Below, in pieces: positions 4,338 to 12,041 of a DNA stretch of 47,223 nucleotides. The position numbers and the translations under genes were made by a program. Source of the stretch: DATDXV01 sp035289205 (GTDB lineage: Archaea; Aenigmatarchaeota; Aenigmatarchaeia; Aenigmatarchaeales; DATDXV01); NCBI GenBank assembly GCA_035289205.1, contig DATDXV010000008.1, positions 1 to 47,223 on the forward strand, given 5' to 3'. Under the pieces are notes generated by a model. It did not search any database, was not told where the DNA came from, and saw only the letters and a list, made by a program, of their open reading frames with translations. How positions within the stretch are numbered: position 1 is the first letter of the stretch; each line of letters opens with the position of its first letter.

Positions 4338-5726
4338 TTACCTTGAGACCTTTACCCTTATGGTGTTCTCCCCCTGGGGTCCATAGAGAACAACAATGTT
4401 AGAATGCCTGGAAATAGCAAGCGTCCCCTCCCTTCCTCTTACCTCGCTCTTCGGCAAATGAAGATCTCCGACAATATCAGCAACAACCTTTACGTTGTAA
4501 TGCAGCACTCTTGTCTCGTGTTTGCCCATCTTTCCAACCCTCCATACGAGCTCAGTTCCATGATTCAGCTTTCTTATTGTAGGCTTGAGCGTTCCGAACT
4601 TCCCTGTCAGCGCAAACTGCGATGGTACAATGTCCTTGACAATGACAGAGTCCCTGTCCCTTGCCCTGTTTGCAACCGTTATTGACATTGACACCTCATC
4701 GCCCTTCCTCAGCTCGTGCTTGTTTGCATGCTTCGTTACAAGCAGCGCTGTATAGTTGAGATACCATACGATCCCCCCCGCGATTATTGCAATAAGCAAG
4801 AATGAATAGAGCAAATTCAGTTCGGAGTATCTGATTTCTGCAGCTTCTCCAGGTGAGAGACCCACGCTCCATACCGCTTCCCTTCCGCTAAGGCTTGTTG
4901 GATCAGGGCCGGAGTAAAGCACAAGCGGGTTCTTTGATATAATGGATTTCAGCTGCGCGTCTGCCTCAACATTACCTGTGTTCTTTGCGCTCAAAACAAC
5001 AAAATCAGCCAGTATTATGGAAGATACCTTTTTGTCATAATCAAACTCCTCTATCCTGGGTATCGTGAATAATTTCGTGTCCTCATATATTACCTTTCCG
5101 CTTGCATCCGCAACCTGCACAAGCAGGGAATAATCCGCGGGCTTGACGCCTGCCAGGTCAAAGCTCTGGGAGAACTCCTTCGTGTCAAAGGGCTGCATCT
5201 CGCCATATGCAAGAGTTTTCCCATCAATGCCTATGGAGAGCTTAAGGATTGTGTTTACATTTCTCGTCCCGACATTCTCCACAGTGCCGCCCACAGTGAT
5301 CTCGTTCAGGCATGTTATGCAGCTGACAGAAAGGTTTGTCACAATGACGGATGTGACCTGCAGGATGTTGGCAGCGAACTGCGTTTTGGCAACAGCGCCG
5401 TCGCTTGACCTTGTTATGGAGAAGTCATAATTATACACGCCGGGCCTGGCGTCCTTTCCAGGCAGGAAGGACACTTTGGGTGTTGCAATCTGCCCCTGCG
5501 CAACCTTTACAGCGCTTGAGTCTATTGTGATCCAGGCAGAGGGAACCCCAACCGCGGAGATGGAGAACCAGTCCTCCTTTCCTGCATTGGTTATCTTCAT
5601 ATCAAGCGTGTAGCTCCTTCCCGCAAGGAACTCCTTCGCCCCCTCAACGGAGATAGAAAAGTCTGCAGCAGCTACGGGCTGGATAACGAGCAAGAGCGGT
5701 ATTAGTAATAGCAGATACTTTTTCAT
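4338..5726 (-). CDS. membrane-anchored surface protein with NEW3/DUF11-like beta domains
   Basis: The 462-residue protein starts with a signal peptide (MKKYLLLLIPLLLV, ending near ADFS). About 280 residues of beta-rich extracellular sequence follow, resembling the NEW3/COG1361 S-layer-associated repeats, including a phrase with ENVGTRNVNT typical of CARDB-like repeats. One transmembrane helix near residues 305-325 (LLYSFLLIAIIAGGIVWYL) is followed by a second beta domain with KGDEVSMSITVANRARD, similar to DUF11 modules. Such proteins are envelope components in archaea; the partner is unknown. TATA-like ATATAAG is about 32 nt upstream. It stops just upstream of the tRNA-Tyr promoter. Confidence 0.75.
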   Translation of the reverse strand: MKKYLLLLIPLLLVIQPVAAADFSISVEGAKEFLAGRSYTLDMKITNAGKEDWFSISAVGVPSAWITIDSSAVKVAQGQIATPKVSFLPGKDARPGVYNYDFSITRSSDGAVAKTQFAANILQVTSVIVTNLSVSCITCLNEITVGGTVENVGTRNVNTILKLSIGIDGKTLAYGEMQPFDTKEFSQSFDLAGVKPADYSLLVQVADASGKVIYEDTKLFTIPRIEEFDYDKKVSSIILADFVVLSAKNTGNVEADAQLKSIISKNPLVLYSGPDPTSLSGREAVWSVGLSPGEAAEIRYSELNLLYSFLLIAIIAGGIVWYLNYTALLVTKHANKHELRKGDEVSMSITVANRARDRDSVIVKDIVPSQFALTGKFGTLKPTIRKLNHGTELVWRVGKMGKHETRVLHYNVKVVADIVGDLHLPKSEVRGREGTLAISRHSNIVVLYGPQGENTIRVKVSR

Positions 5727-5768
5727 GTTATCTTCTTTATTTTAAGAAGAGCTGGCTTATATACTTTC

Positions 5769-6995
5769 CTATAAGACTTTGCCCCATCCGATAAGATGCC
5801 ATCTCTCCCCGTACTTCCTGGAAAGCACGATCTTCTCCCCTTTCCCTATGCATATGGGTATTCTTAGGTCAAACGAAACAACGCCCTTCTTAAAGCCTGT
5901 TGCTGTCCCGACAGTCTTCGCTATCCCTGCGTTCAAAAGAAGCAGTTCCCCGTTCTTGACGCTCTCTATTCTCTGCTCTCCAATCTTGTCAAAAAGAGTT
6001 ATTTGGGCGCTTAGGGAGTTCAAAACAGGCGGCAGTTCCCTTCCTGCAAGGTTTCCTCCTATGGAATCAGCTTTTGTGTTGGAGGGGTCCAGCGTTGTTT
6101 TGATGCCAAGCAGCCCTCCCGGTCCTGCTTCATCAAGATCCTTTCCAGCCTTCTGTATTCCAATAACCTTTGTTTTGAGGGGAACGGTCTTGCTTCCGAT
6201 CCTGATGCCGGGCCTTATTTCTATTTCATCATTGATCTTAAGCATGCCCTGGACAAGCGATCCGCCCAGGATCCCCCCGTTCATCCCCTCAGGCTCTGTC
6301 CCGGGCCTGTTTATGTCAAATGATCTTAGAACCATTAACCTGGCAGAAAGACTGGGATCCCTCTTTGGCGTTTTTATGATTTCTTCTATCGCCTCCAGCA
6401 GCTTGTCTATATTTACCCCCTGCTTTGATGACACAGGGACTATAGGAGCATTTTCAGCAACGCTTCCCTTAAGGAACTCTTTTATCTGCCTGTAATTATT
6501 CAATGCCTGCTCCTTTGCAACAAGGTCTACCTTTGTCTGCGCTATGACGATGTTCTTTATCCCGACTATGTCTAAAACCTTTAGGTGCTCCCTTGTCTGC
6601 GTCTGGGGGCATTCCTGGTTCGCAGCTATCACAAACAGGACCCCGTCCATCAGGGCTGCGCCGGAGATGACTGTTGCCATTAATGTTTCGTGCCCCGGGG
6701 CGTCAACAAACGAAACAGTTCTTACAGCTTCGCACTTCTCGAAGTCCTTCTTGCATTTCTCTGTCAAGGACAAACTAGAGCATTTTGTGCATTTGTAGAT
6801 AGTTGCGTCAGCATATCCTATCTTTATTGTAATGCCCCTCTTCAATTCTTCGGAGTGCTGCATCGGCATTTTTCCCGTTATTGCCTGGACTAAAGTGGAT
6901 TTTCCGTGGTCAACGTTTTCGGTCAGACAAAAAGAATTTGTCTAATGTCCGAGCGTCCCTATATTGACCTCTGGAATCAGTCTGGGGTCAGTCAT
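5769..6995 (-). CDS. translation initiation factor aIF2 subunit gamma, split by a 30-nt intron
   Basis: The GTPase subunit of aIF2, which brings Met-tRNAi to the small ribosomal subunit. Exon 1 (6995-6947) encodes MTDPRLIPEVNIGTLG plus the first base of a His codon; exon 2 (6916-5769) completes GHVDHGKST (G1), then HSEELKRGIT (switch I), a zinc-knuckle Cys cluster, DAPGHE (G3) and TKVD in the G4 position (usually NKxD). Domains II and III follow. The spliced protein is 398 residues, the normal family length. Unspliced, the frame hits TAG. A TATA box at 7018-7026 is 27 nt from ATG 6995. Without splicing, no start codon lies upstream of the P-loop in the exon 2 frame. Confidence 0.9.
6917..6946 (-). 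other. 30-nt intron in the aIF2-gamma coding sequence
   Basis: A BHB can be drawn: 4-bp helix UCGG/CCGA, bulges AC|A and AA|A, nine-pair inner helix UUAGACAAA/UUUGUCUGA; the outer helix GACG/CGUU has one extra C. Excision joins GGAC to ACGTT, rebuilding Gly-His-Val of the P-loop. The insert is a multiple of three but contains an in-frame TAG. Confidence 0.85.
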
Positions 6996-7017
6996 ATCTC
7001 TATGAAGAACTGGGAAT

Positions 7018-7026
7018 CTTATAAAG
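7018..7026 (-). promoter_or_regulatory. TATA element of aIF2-gamma
   Basis: CTTTATAAG on the minus strand is centred 27 nt upstream of ATG 6995, which supports the exon 1 start. Confidence 0.65.
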
Positions 7027-7031
7027 GCAAT

Positions 7032-7661
7032 CTATTCAACTTTTCTTATTGTTATTTTATTCCAGTTATCAAGTATGTGATGAGCATCGAATCCAATGCT
7101 TTCTAAATTAAAATCAGTAAACAACGGATCGGGTTCCCAATCTCCAGACCCCTTGTATTCCTCATAGCGCCTTTCACTTTCGTTATTATATTCTTCCTCC
7201 CAGGCTCTCTTCTCTTCCTCTTCAAATGTTTTGCACATCTCCCTTTCTCTGAAACTGATCCTTGAAATCTCGACTTTATTGTCTTGCATATCGAAAGATA
7301 CTAACGTAGCTGCTTCCACAGTTTCGTCATTCATAGTGTCTTTGACTCTTCCAAACAACCTTCCCTCATAGGAATCTGCAATCCTCCTCACCAAGAAGGT
7401 ATATTCTATTCCATTAAGGCGGTCTAGCTCGAATGACACAAGCGAAGGAGCCTGTCCCTCATTAACTATTCTCTTGGCTGCTTCTATGTAATTGCCTTGG
7501 TGAAGCAATTTTACAATTTCGCAGAAATCATCCGCCCCATAGATCCCTATTGCAGAATGGTTTATTTCGACATAGACTGGCATCTTATCTATGCATTCCC
7601 TTGTAAGTTCCCTGATCTTCTGCTTCTCGGTTTCAGAGAACGCATCCAGTTTCTGCTGCAT
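7032..7661 (-). CDS. hypothetical protein (209 aa), related to the 7938-8321 product
   Basis: No known family is recognised. The product is acidic, with a Glu/Arg-rich helical stretch near residues 140-170 (KTFEEEEKRAWEEEY). Its middle part, SFELDRLNGIEYTFLVRR, followed by DSYEGRLFGR and ATLVSFDM, parallels the protein encoded at 7938-8321 (EFSLERPYLLAFQR, RYEGRLIKK, ATVLSFYVK), suggesting a shared domain. TATA-like GTTTAAATCC at about 7684-7692 is 27 nt upstream of ATG 7661, so the start is well placed. It ends next to the aIF2-gamma promoter. Confidence 0.6.
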   Translation of the reverse strand: MQQKLDAFSETEKQKIRELTRECIDKMPVYVEINHSAIGIYGADDFCEIVKLLHQGNYIEAAKRIVNEGQAPSLVSFELDRLNGIEYTFLVRRIADSYEGRLFGRVKDTMNDETVEAATLVSFDMQDNKVEISRISFREREMCKTFEEEEKRAWEEEYNNESERRYEEYKGSGDWEPDPLFTDFNLESIGFDAHHILDNWNKITIRKVE

Positions 7662-7694
7662 AATTTGGATTACATACTAAAGGATTTAAACGTA

Positions 7695-7928
7695 TCAAGA
7701 AAAGCCATCTATGAATTCCCTTGCCTTTTCCAGATTCTTCAGGTGATACCGCCCTCTGGATTCTATTATCCCATCGCTCTCCAGTCTCCACATAGCATGT
7801 GCAAAGATCTCCCATCCCACTATCTTTGCTACGCCCTCTAGATCGCTTACGGAGTAGCCTCTTACTGGATTTCTGAGCATATAGGTCACTATAGTTTTGC
7901 TTGCATCTAATTCTCTTTTGTCTGTCAA
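7695..7928 (-). CDS. small winged-helix-like protein (77 aa), TTG start
   Basis: The 77-residue product resembles a compact winged-helix domain: a helix with TIVTYMLRNP, a GYSVSDLEGVAKIVGWE helix-turn-helix-like stretch, a recognition-type helix and a short wing (GRYHL). A DNA-binding regulatory role is plausible but unproven. The start is TTG at 7928, chosen because AAGGTGG lies a few bases upstream, right at the TAA of the preceding gene, 9 nt away. It is therefore the second gene of an operon with 7938-8321. Confidence 0.55.
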   Translation of the reverse strand: MTDKRELDASKTIVTYMLRNPVRGYSVSDLEGVAKIVGWEIFAHAMWRLESDGIIESRGRYHLKNLEKAREFIDGFS

Positions 7929-7937
7929 ATCGCCACC

Positions 7938-8321
7938 TTATTTCACATAGAAAGAGAGCACTGTTGCCCTTCTGTCTGTGGGATCATGTTGCATGTCTTC
8001 CTCGGGTTTTTTAATGAGCCTGCCTTCATATCTGAACAGATCTGATGACATTCTCTGAAATGCAAGCAGATATGGTCTCTCCAAGGAGAACTCCATGAAA
8101 GATATGTCCGGGTTCCTTTCCATTGTATTGTGCGTCCTGTGGACTATGTCTCTCTCTTTCATTTCTTTAATGGCTCTGCGTATTCTCTCTATCTCCACTT
8201 CGCCATGCCCCTGTCCTGCATAAACCTTTATGTGCGAGATGCGGGAGCTTTCTGGCTCAAGTTCTCTTGTGGCAATCTTTAGAACAGCGTTCTCAAATCT
8301 AGCGGATCTGTATGCTGGCAT
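7938..8321 (-). CDS. hypothetical protein (127 aa), paralogue-like of 7032-7661
   Basis: Unknown family. The product carries helical charged sequence (IERIRRAIKEMKERD) followed by EFSLERPYLLAFQR, RYEGRLIKK and ATVLSFYVK, which line up with the middle of the 209-aa protein encoded two genes downstream. No membrane or signal segments. TATA-like GTTTAAATTC at about 8343-8352 is 26 nt upstream of ATG 8321. First gene of a two-gene operon with the winged-helix-like protein. Confidence 0.6.
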   Translation of the reverse strand: MPAYRSARFENAVLKIATRELEPESSRISHIKVYAGQGHGEVEIERIRRAIKEMKERDIVHRTHNTMERNPDISFMEFSLERPYLLAFQRMSSDLFRYEGRLIKKPEEDMQHDPTDRRATVLSFYVK

Positions 8322-8379
8322 GGAAGTTCTTTGTTTGTAAAGAATTTAAACAGATATGCATCTGCGTCAGATGACGAAT

Positions 8380-8775
8380 TTATTTATTGGCTTCCTCTTT
8401 CTTTTCCTTCGGCTGTATTCCCAAGATGGTTGCGATGTCCCCCTCCCCCTCAATGATCTTGCAGTTTATTTGTTTGGTTGTCGCAGAAACAGTATTGCCA
8501 GAGATGTTTTTCCTTTTTCTCATCCCTTTCTTTGTTGAATTGAATCCAGGCCCTTTAGATAGAAGTATTCTCCTTCTTGCTCCGCCAGGAAGGTCGAATC
8601 TCATCGGGAAACCTTCCTTGTCAGATCCCCCTGTGAGTTGAAGCTTGAAGCCTCCCAACCCGACAAGGTTCCCGTCAAACTGGTCGCCTATCTTCATTCC
8701 AACAAGGCTAGGCGCTTCCATATCCTTCTGGAAAGACTTTCGTGTCTTCGGCTCATTAATAACTATGTAAGTCAT
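8380..8775 (-). CDS. rps6e: ribosomal protein S6e
   Basis: The 131-residue sequence has S6e hallmarks: INEPKTRKSFQ at the N-terminus, MKIGDQFDG, the signature LTGGSDKEGFPMR, then RKRKNISGNTVS and QINCKI. It is a small-subunit ribosomal protein shared by archaea and eukaryotes; archaeal forms are about 125 residues, so this is complete and has a short Lys/Glu tail. It is leaderless, with its TATA element at 8797-8805, which is equidistant from the divergent gene at 8827. Confidence 0.93.
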   Translation of the reverse strand: MTYIVINEPKTRKSFQKDMEAPSLVGMKIGDQFDGNLVGLGGFKLQLTGGSDKEGFPMRFDLPGGARRRILLSKGPGFNSTKKGMRKRKNISGNTVSATTKQINCKIIEGEGDIATILGIQPKEKKEEANK

Positions 8776-8796
8776 AGCTTCTATTCAGAACCAATG

Positions 8797-8805
8797 TATT
8801 TAAAG
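8797..8805. promoter_or_regulatory. shared bidirectional TATA element, S6e / 8827 gene
   Basis: TATTTAAAG is centred at 8801, exactly 26 nt from both start codons (8775 minus and 8827 plus). Confidence 0.6.
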
Positions 8806-8826
8806 TTTAGCTGGACATAATATCTT

Positions 8827-9093
8827 ATGGATCGTCTAGCGCGTATCCAGGGCATAATAGAGGGAATGAAAACCAGTCCATTCGGATTCCTCTACTTGCC
8901 TCCCGCAAATGGCGTTGATTCGCTTATAAAATATCTTGCCTGCGCAAATGGAGAATCCTGCAGAACAGTTGTTATAAAGAGATTCGATATAGAGAGGTTA
9001 GAGGCACGAGAATTCCTGGAAGAGTTCGCATGCATTGAGTGCACTTATCATGAGCTAAGAAAAGACGACTCTCAAAATATACAGAAAGGCTAG
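8827..9093 (+). CDS. small hypothetical protein (88 aa)
   Basis: Unrecognised 88-residue protein with two Cys pairs (ACANGESC, ACIEC) and no signal peptide or membrane helix. The strong reason to accept it is the start: ATG 8827 lies 26 nt from the TATA element shared with S6e, with no leader. Its last 39 bases overlap the end of the convergent membrane acyltransferase gene. Function unknown; the N-terminal helix plus YLACANG segment might suggest a nucleotide-related fold, but that is not supported. Confidence 0.55.
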   Translation: MDRLARIQGIIEGMKTSPFGFLYLPPANGVDSLIKYLACANGESCRTVVIKRFDIERLEAREFLEEFACIECTYHELRKDDSQNIQKG

Positions 9094-9768
9094 AAATAAA
9101 GGCTGGTGCAGGATATAGATTGTAAGGGAGTTCCTTCCGAGAAGTGAGATGCTCTTTACAAATGTTCTCTTTGACATATCCCTTATCTTGAATGCTCTTC
9201 TGCTGCCTTTGTAAAACTTCTCTCCGAATCCCATTCCCATGAGGAAGAATCCGAACCAGGGGAGCAGCGGCTCATAATCCAGAGAGCTCAAGTCCGCAGG
9301 TATGAAACCCAGCCAGAACAGCCATGGGAATTCAAATCTCATTGTATGGAGCATGGCTCCTGCTACGACTATTGCCAGTCCTATGATTATGTTTTTCCTG
9401 CCGAACCTGTAGAATATGTGCGACAGGATGATTGACAGGCCTATGAGATGGAGTATGCCGAACCAAACCGCATATTGCGGAATGAGGAAGAGCGTCGCCA
9501 GTGTTATGAGCATCCCCAGGGAGAATACGGTCAGCCCTCTTGCAAACACGCGCTTTGTGTCTTTCCTTCTTGTATGGCTTATGTAAAGCGACAGGCCCGC
9601 TATAAACACAAAACTCCCGGCAACCAGATGGGGGAACAGGAACCAGTAGAGCCATCCTCCCTGGAACTTGAAGATGTTGAGGAAGTGGAGTGTGAATGAC
9701 CAGTTGAAGATCAGCATCCCTATGACTGCAAGGCCTCTCCAAAAGTCAATCTCCCAGAATCTTTGCAT
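9055..9768 (-). CDS. DUF1624 / heparan-alpha-glucosaminide N-acetyltransferase-like membrane protein
   Basis: This 237-residue protein has about seven hydrophobic helices and begins EIDFWRGLAVIGMLIFNW, the pattern of the DUF1624/HGSNAT catalytic domain and of YeiB-like acyltransferases, which move acetyl groups across membranes onto sugars. A C-terminal LGRNSLTIYILHQPLFLAFL segment matches the conserved final helix. It probably acylates a cell-envelope component; donor and acceptor are unknown. It is leaderless from the palindromic TATA at 9789-9798 shared with the divergent gene at 9820. The 3' end overlaps the 8827 gene. Confidence 0.75.
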   Translation of the reverse strand: MQRFWEIDFWRGLAVIGMLIFNWSFTLHFLNIFKFQGGWLYWFLFPHLVAGSFVFIAGLSLYISHTRRKDTKRVFARGLTVFSLGMLITLATLFLIPQYAVWFGILHLIGLSIILSHIFYRFGRKNIIIGLAIVVAGAMLHTMRFEFPWLFWLGFIPADLSSLDYEPLLPWFGFFLMGMGFGEKFYKGSRRAFKIRDMSKRTFVKSISLLGRNSLTIYILHQPLFLAFLYILRVVFS

Positions 9769-9788
9769 TCAGATAGTAGTGTTAGTTT

Positions 9789-9798
9789 GATTTAAATC
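9789..9798. promoter_or_regulatory. shared palindromic TATA element, 9768 / 9820 genes
   Basis: GATTTAAATC is a perfect palindrome centred about 26 nt from both ATG codons, 9768 on minus and 9820 on plus. Confidence 0.65.
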
Positions 9799-9819
9799 CT
9801 TTAATACAAATCTACATCT

Positions 9820-10113
9820 ATGCCGCCAACCGCAGAGATAACATTTTATCGGGGCTTTGACATGCCTGTGACAAGACTTGAGGAAACGCCCGATCCTGTT
9901 GAAGAAATTGCAAGGAACTTCCTGAAGTATCTGAAAGGAAGGGGCATAGATTATACTGTAGAAGAACGAGATCTGAAGGAGGGGAGGCTTGTTATAAAGG
10001 GTGAGAGTCTGAAGGAACTTGACGTAGAAGGTGCGATGAACTCTGCCAAGCGCATTTACGCTAATTTCTGGGGCAAGAATGTCGGGACGCAAATAGAATT
10101 CAAAAAAGACTAG
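9820..10113 (+). CDS. small hypothetical protein (97 aa)
   Basis: Unrecognised. The product is an acidic, probably mixed alpha/beta protein: a helix with EEIARNFLKYLKGRG, strands TVEERDL and RLVIKGESL, and a second helix ending in FWGKNVGTQIEF. The layout resembles small RNA- or protein-binding domains but no signature is present. It is leaderless from the palindromic TATA centred 26 nt upstream. Its TAG stop overlaps by four bases (CTAG) with the stop of the convergent gene. Confidence 0.6.
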   Translation: MPPTAEITFYRGFDMPVTRLEETPDPVEEIARNFLKYLKGRGIDYTVEERDLKEGRLVIKGESLKELDVEGAMNSAKRIYANFWGKNVGTQIEFKKD

Positions 10114-10604
10114 AATCTAGAACCTGTTTCAATCTCTTCTCTTATTCTTAAGAAGGATTCTGTATCTTGCATGGAATCTTCTTGATCTCTTTCCTGACAA
10201 ACTACTTCCTCTTTATCGGAGCATCTATCAAGAAACCTTTCATGCTCATCTTTTGCAGGACCAAACTCTATTATGGGCTCTGCATCTCTGAGGAAAACAT
10301 CTGGTTTCCTATCTTTAATATGTCTTGAGGATATTGCGTTTTTTACCGCATTTCTTAATCTGCTGTAAGATTTGAATTCATTAGATTCCCAGAGATCTCG
10401 ATAAGAAGTGAATTGCTTGCTCTTGTTTTCATCTGATTTGGCAGTCTTCACATCTTGAGGAGCATATGTTCCATATTTCTGAAGTTCCCTTACCAGTGGT
10501 CTAATAGCAGAGACGGCTTTTGGAGAAATTCCTTGTAAAGCTCTTAGAGAAGTCTCACCAGAAACTATCTGGTCTGCAATGTTAAGATAGCCAACATCCA
10601 TCAT
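10110..10604 (-). CDS. hypothetical protein (164 aa)
   Basis: Unrecognised soluble protein, rich in Ser, Lys and Glu, largely helical with a disordered-looking acidic C-terminus. The first 40 residues (LRALQGISPKAVSAIRPLVREL) may form a small helical bundle. The gene is somewhat more AT-rich than the neighbouring aIF5B region, so later acquisition is possible. It shares a CTAG stop overlap with the convergent gene. No functional inference is justified. Confidence 0.5.
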   Translation of the reverse strand: MMDVGYLNIADQIVSGETSLRALQGISPKAVSAIRPLVRELQKYGTYAPQDVKTAKSDENKSKQFTSYRDLWESNEFKSYSRLRNAVKNAISSRHIKDRKPDVFLRDAEPIIEFGPAKDEHERFLDRCSDKEEVVCQERDQEDSMQDTESFLRIREEIETGSRF

Positions 10605-10644
10605 AATTATCTATCATTCGATGTGTAAATTATACATATAAAGT

Positions 10645-11967
10645 TTAGTAAAGATATCCCCACGTCTGCAGAAGGTCAGAATCCTTGAGCCATCTCTCCC
10701 CGATGTCGTCCCTGTAGAACAGATTCGGTATCATTATGTTCCTTACGCGGTTGTATGCCTGCTTCCTTGCCTCGCTCATCGTAGGACCGCTTCCCGTTAT
10801 AACAAGCACATAACCCACGGATCCCGCAACAACCCAGTCCTCTTCTACCATTTTTGTATCTCCAAGATGAATGCCTTCAAAGTTGGGTTTCTTGAAGAGA
10901 ATGGTTGCGCCCTCGGAGAATTTTCTGAATGTATCGGGATCGTTGAAGGGAAAGGGCGGCACGGCTATGACAACACATATTTGATATCCTTTCTTGACTT
11001 GAAGATCAAAACTCTCCCCCTTCGCCATAGCAATCAGGAGATCGCTCATTTTGCTTGTTATCCCTTCCATCTGGAGACTGATCGTTGGCACTCCAAATCT
11101 GCACGTCATTTCGAGTGGATAGATGCCACGAGCATTAACAATACAATTAATATCGAAATATCCTACGTAGCCTTCCTGAGCCAAGAATGGTTTCATTTTT
11201 TCTAATGTTGTCTTATAAAATGTATTTGGTTGGCAAAAATAGGCTGATGTCCCCATCTCGCCCGTTAATGCTCCTATGTCTCCTGGAAAAAGTCTTTTGT
11301 GTTCAAAATTAACGCAAACTGGTGTTATAAAATCCTTGCCATTGAAGAAAGCTCCGCATGCCACCTCGACCCCTGCAGCGTGCTTCTGCAACTGGAATTT
11401 CTTTATCTTAGATGCCCAGTTTTTCTTATAGTGCTGCAGGACCTGCAATACATCTTTACCATCGTCTTCCTGACCGACAAAGAGCAGCTCCTTTTCATTC
11501 GCAGCCTTGCCGCTTGGTTTCAGCACGTACCTACCAGAATTCTTCTCAACAAATTTTATTGCTTCATCAAAGTTATCAAAATCCCAGTGAGGAAGGATGT
11601 TCATCCCTGCCTTTTCCATCATCTCCTGCCCGAATTCCCTATCATCTTCCAACCTATCTGTATTGGCAGTCCCACCGACTACCAATTTGCCTTTCTTTCT
11701 TAGCTTGTCTGCCTCTGTCCCAAAACCTAAGCAGTCATCGAAGATAACAATGTCTGCCCAGTCAGCATCCTTCTTCCAGTCATCAGATTTCTCTATAAAT
11801 CCATCTCCCACATCGTTGTCATCCTTGGAAAGGATGTTCATCTTAACGTCATGTCCTTCCTTTTTTATCTGCCAAGCTAAGTCAATTGCCAAAGCTTCGT
11901 TTGACACAAAAAGAAATTTTATTTTTTTCCCGTTTGAATTTCCATTATCTTTAATCATTTTCACCAT
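10645..11967 (-). CDS. PurD-like ATP-grasp ligase
   Basis: About 440 residues with the layout of phosphoribosylamine-glycine ligase: an N-terminal nucleotide-like domain (KIKFLFVSNEALAIDLA), an ATP-grasp core with YVLKPSG, then GYVGYFDINCIV and the metal/ATP-binding stretch PLEMTCRFGVP, and a C-terminal domain with VLVITGSGPTMSEARKQAY as in PurD. PurD joins glycine to phosphoribosylamine in purine synthesis. No other purine gene is nearby, so a related ligase on another substrate is possible. ATG 11967 is preferred over an upstream TTG (11976) or ATG 11958; the TATA near 12003 fits either upstream choice. Confidence 0.72.
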   Translation of the reverse strand: MVKMIKDNGNSNGKKIKFLFVSNEALAIDLAWQIKKEGHDVKMNILSKDDNDVGDGFIEKSDDWKKDADWADIVIFDDCLGFGTEADKLRKKGKLVVGGTANTDRLEDDREFGQEMMEKAGMNILPHWDFDNFDEAIKFVEKNSGRYVLKPSGKAANEKELLFVGQEDDGKDVLQVLQHYKKNWASKIKKFQLQKHAAGVEVACGAFFNGKDFITPVCVNFEHKRLFPGDIGALTGEMGTSAYFCQPNTFYKTTLEKMKPFLAQEGYVGYFDINCIVNARGIYPLEMTCRFGVPTISLQMEGITSKMSDLLIAMAKGESFDLQVKKGYQICVVIAVPPFPFNDPDTFRKFSEGATILFKKPNFEGIHLGDTKMVEEDWVVAGSVGYVLVITGSGPTMSEARKQAYNRVRNIMIPNLFYRDDIGERWLKDSDLLQTWGYLY

Positions 11968-12041
11968 CAAAAACAAAAGTTTTCTATTACTAAGACTGAT
12001 TTAATGAAATAAATAGCTTTGCATGGAAGAATTTACAGAAT

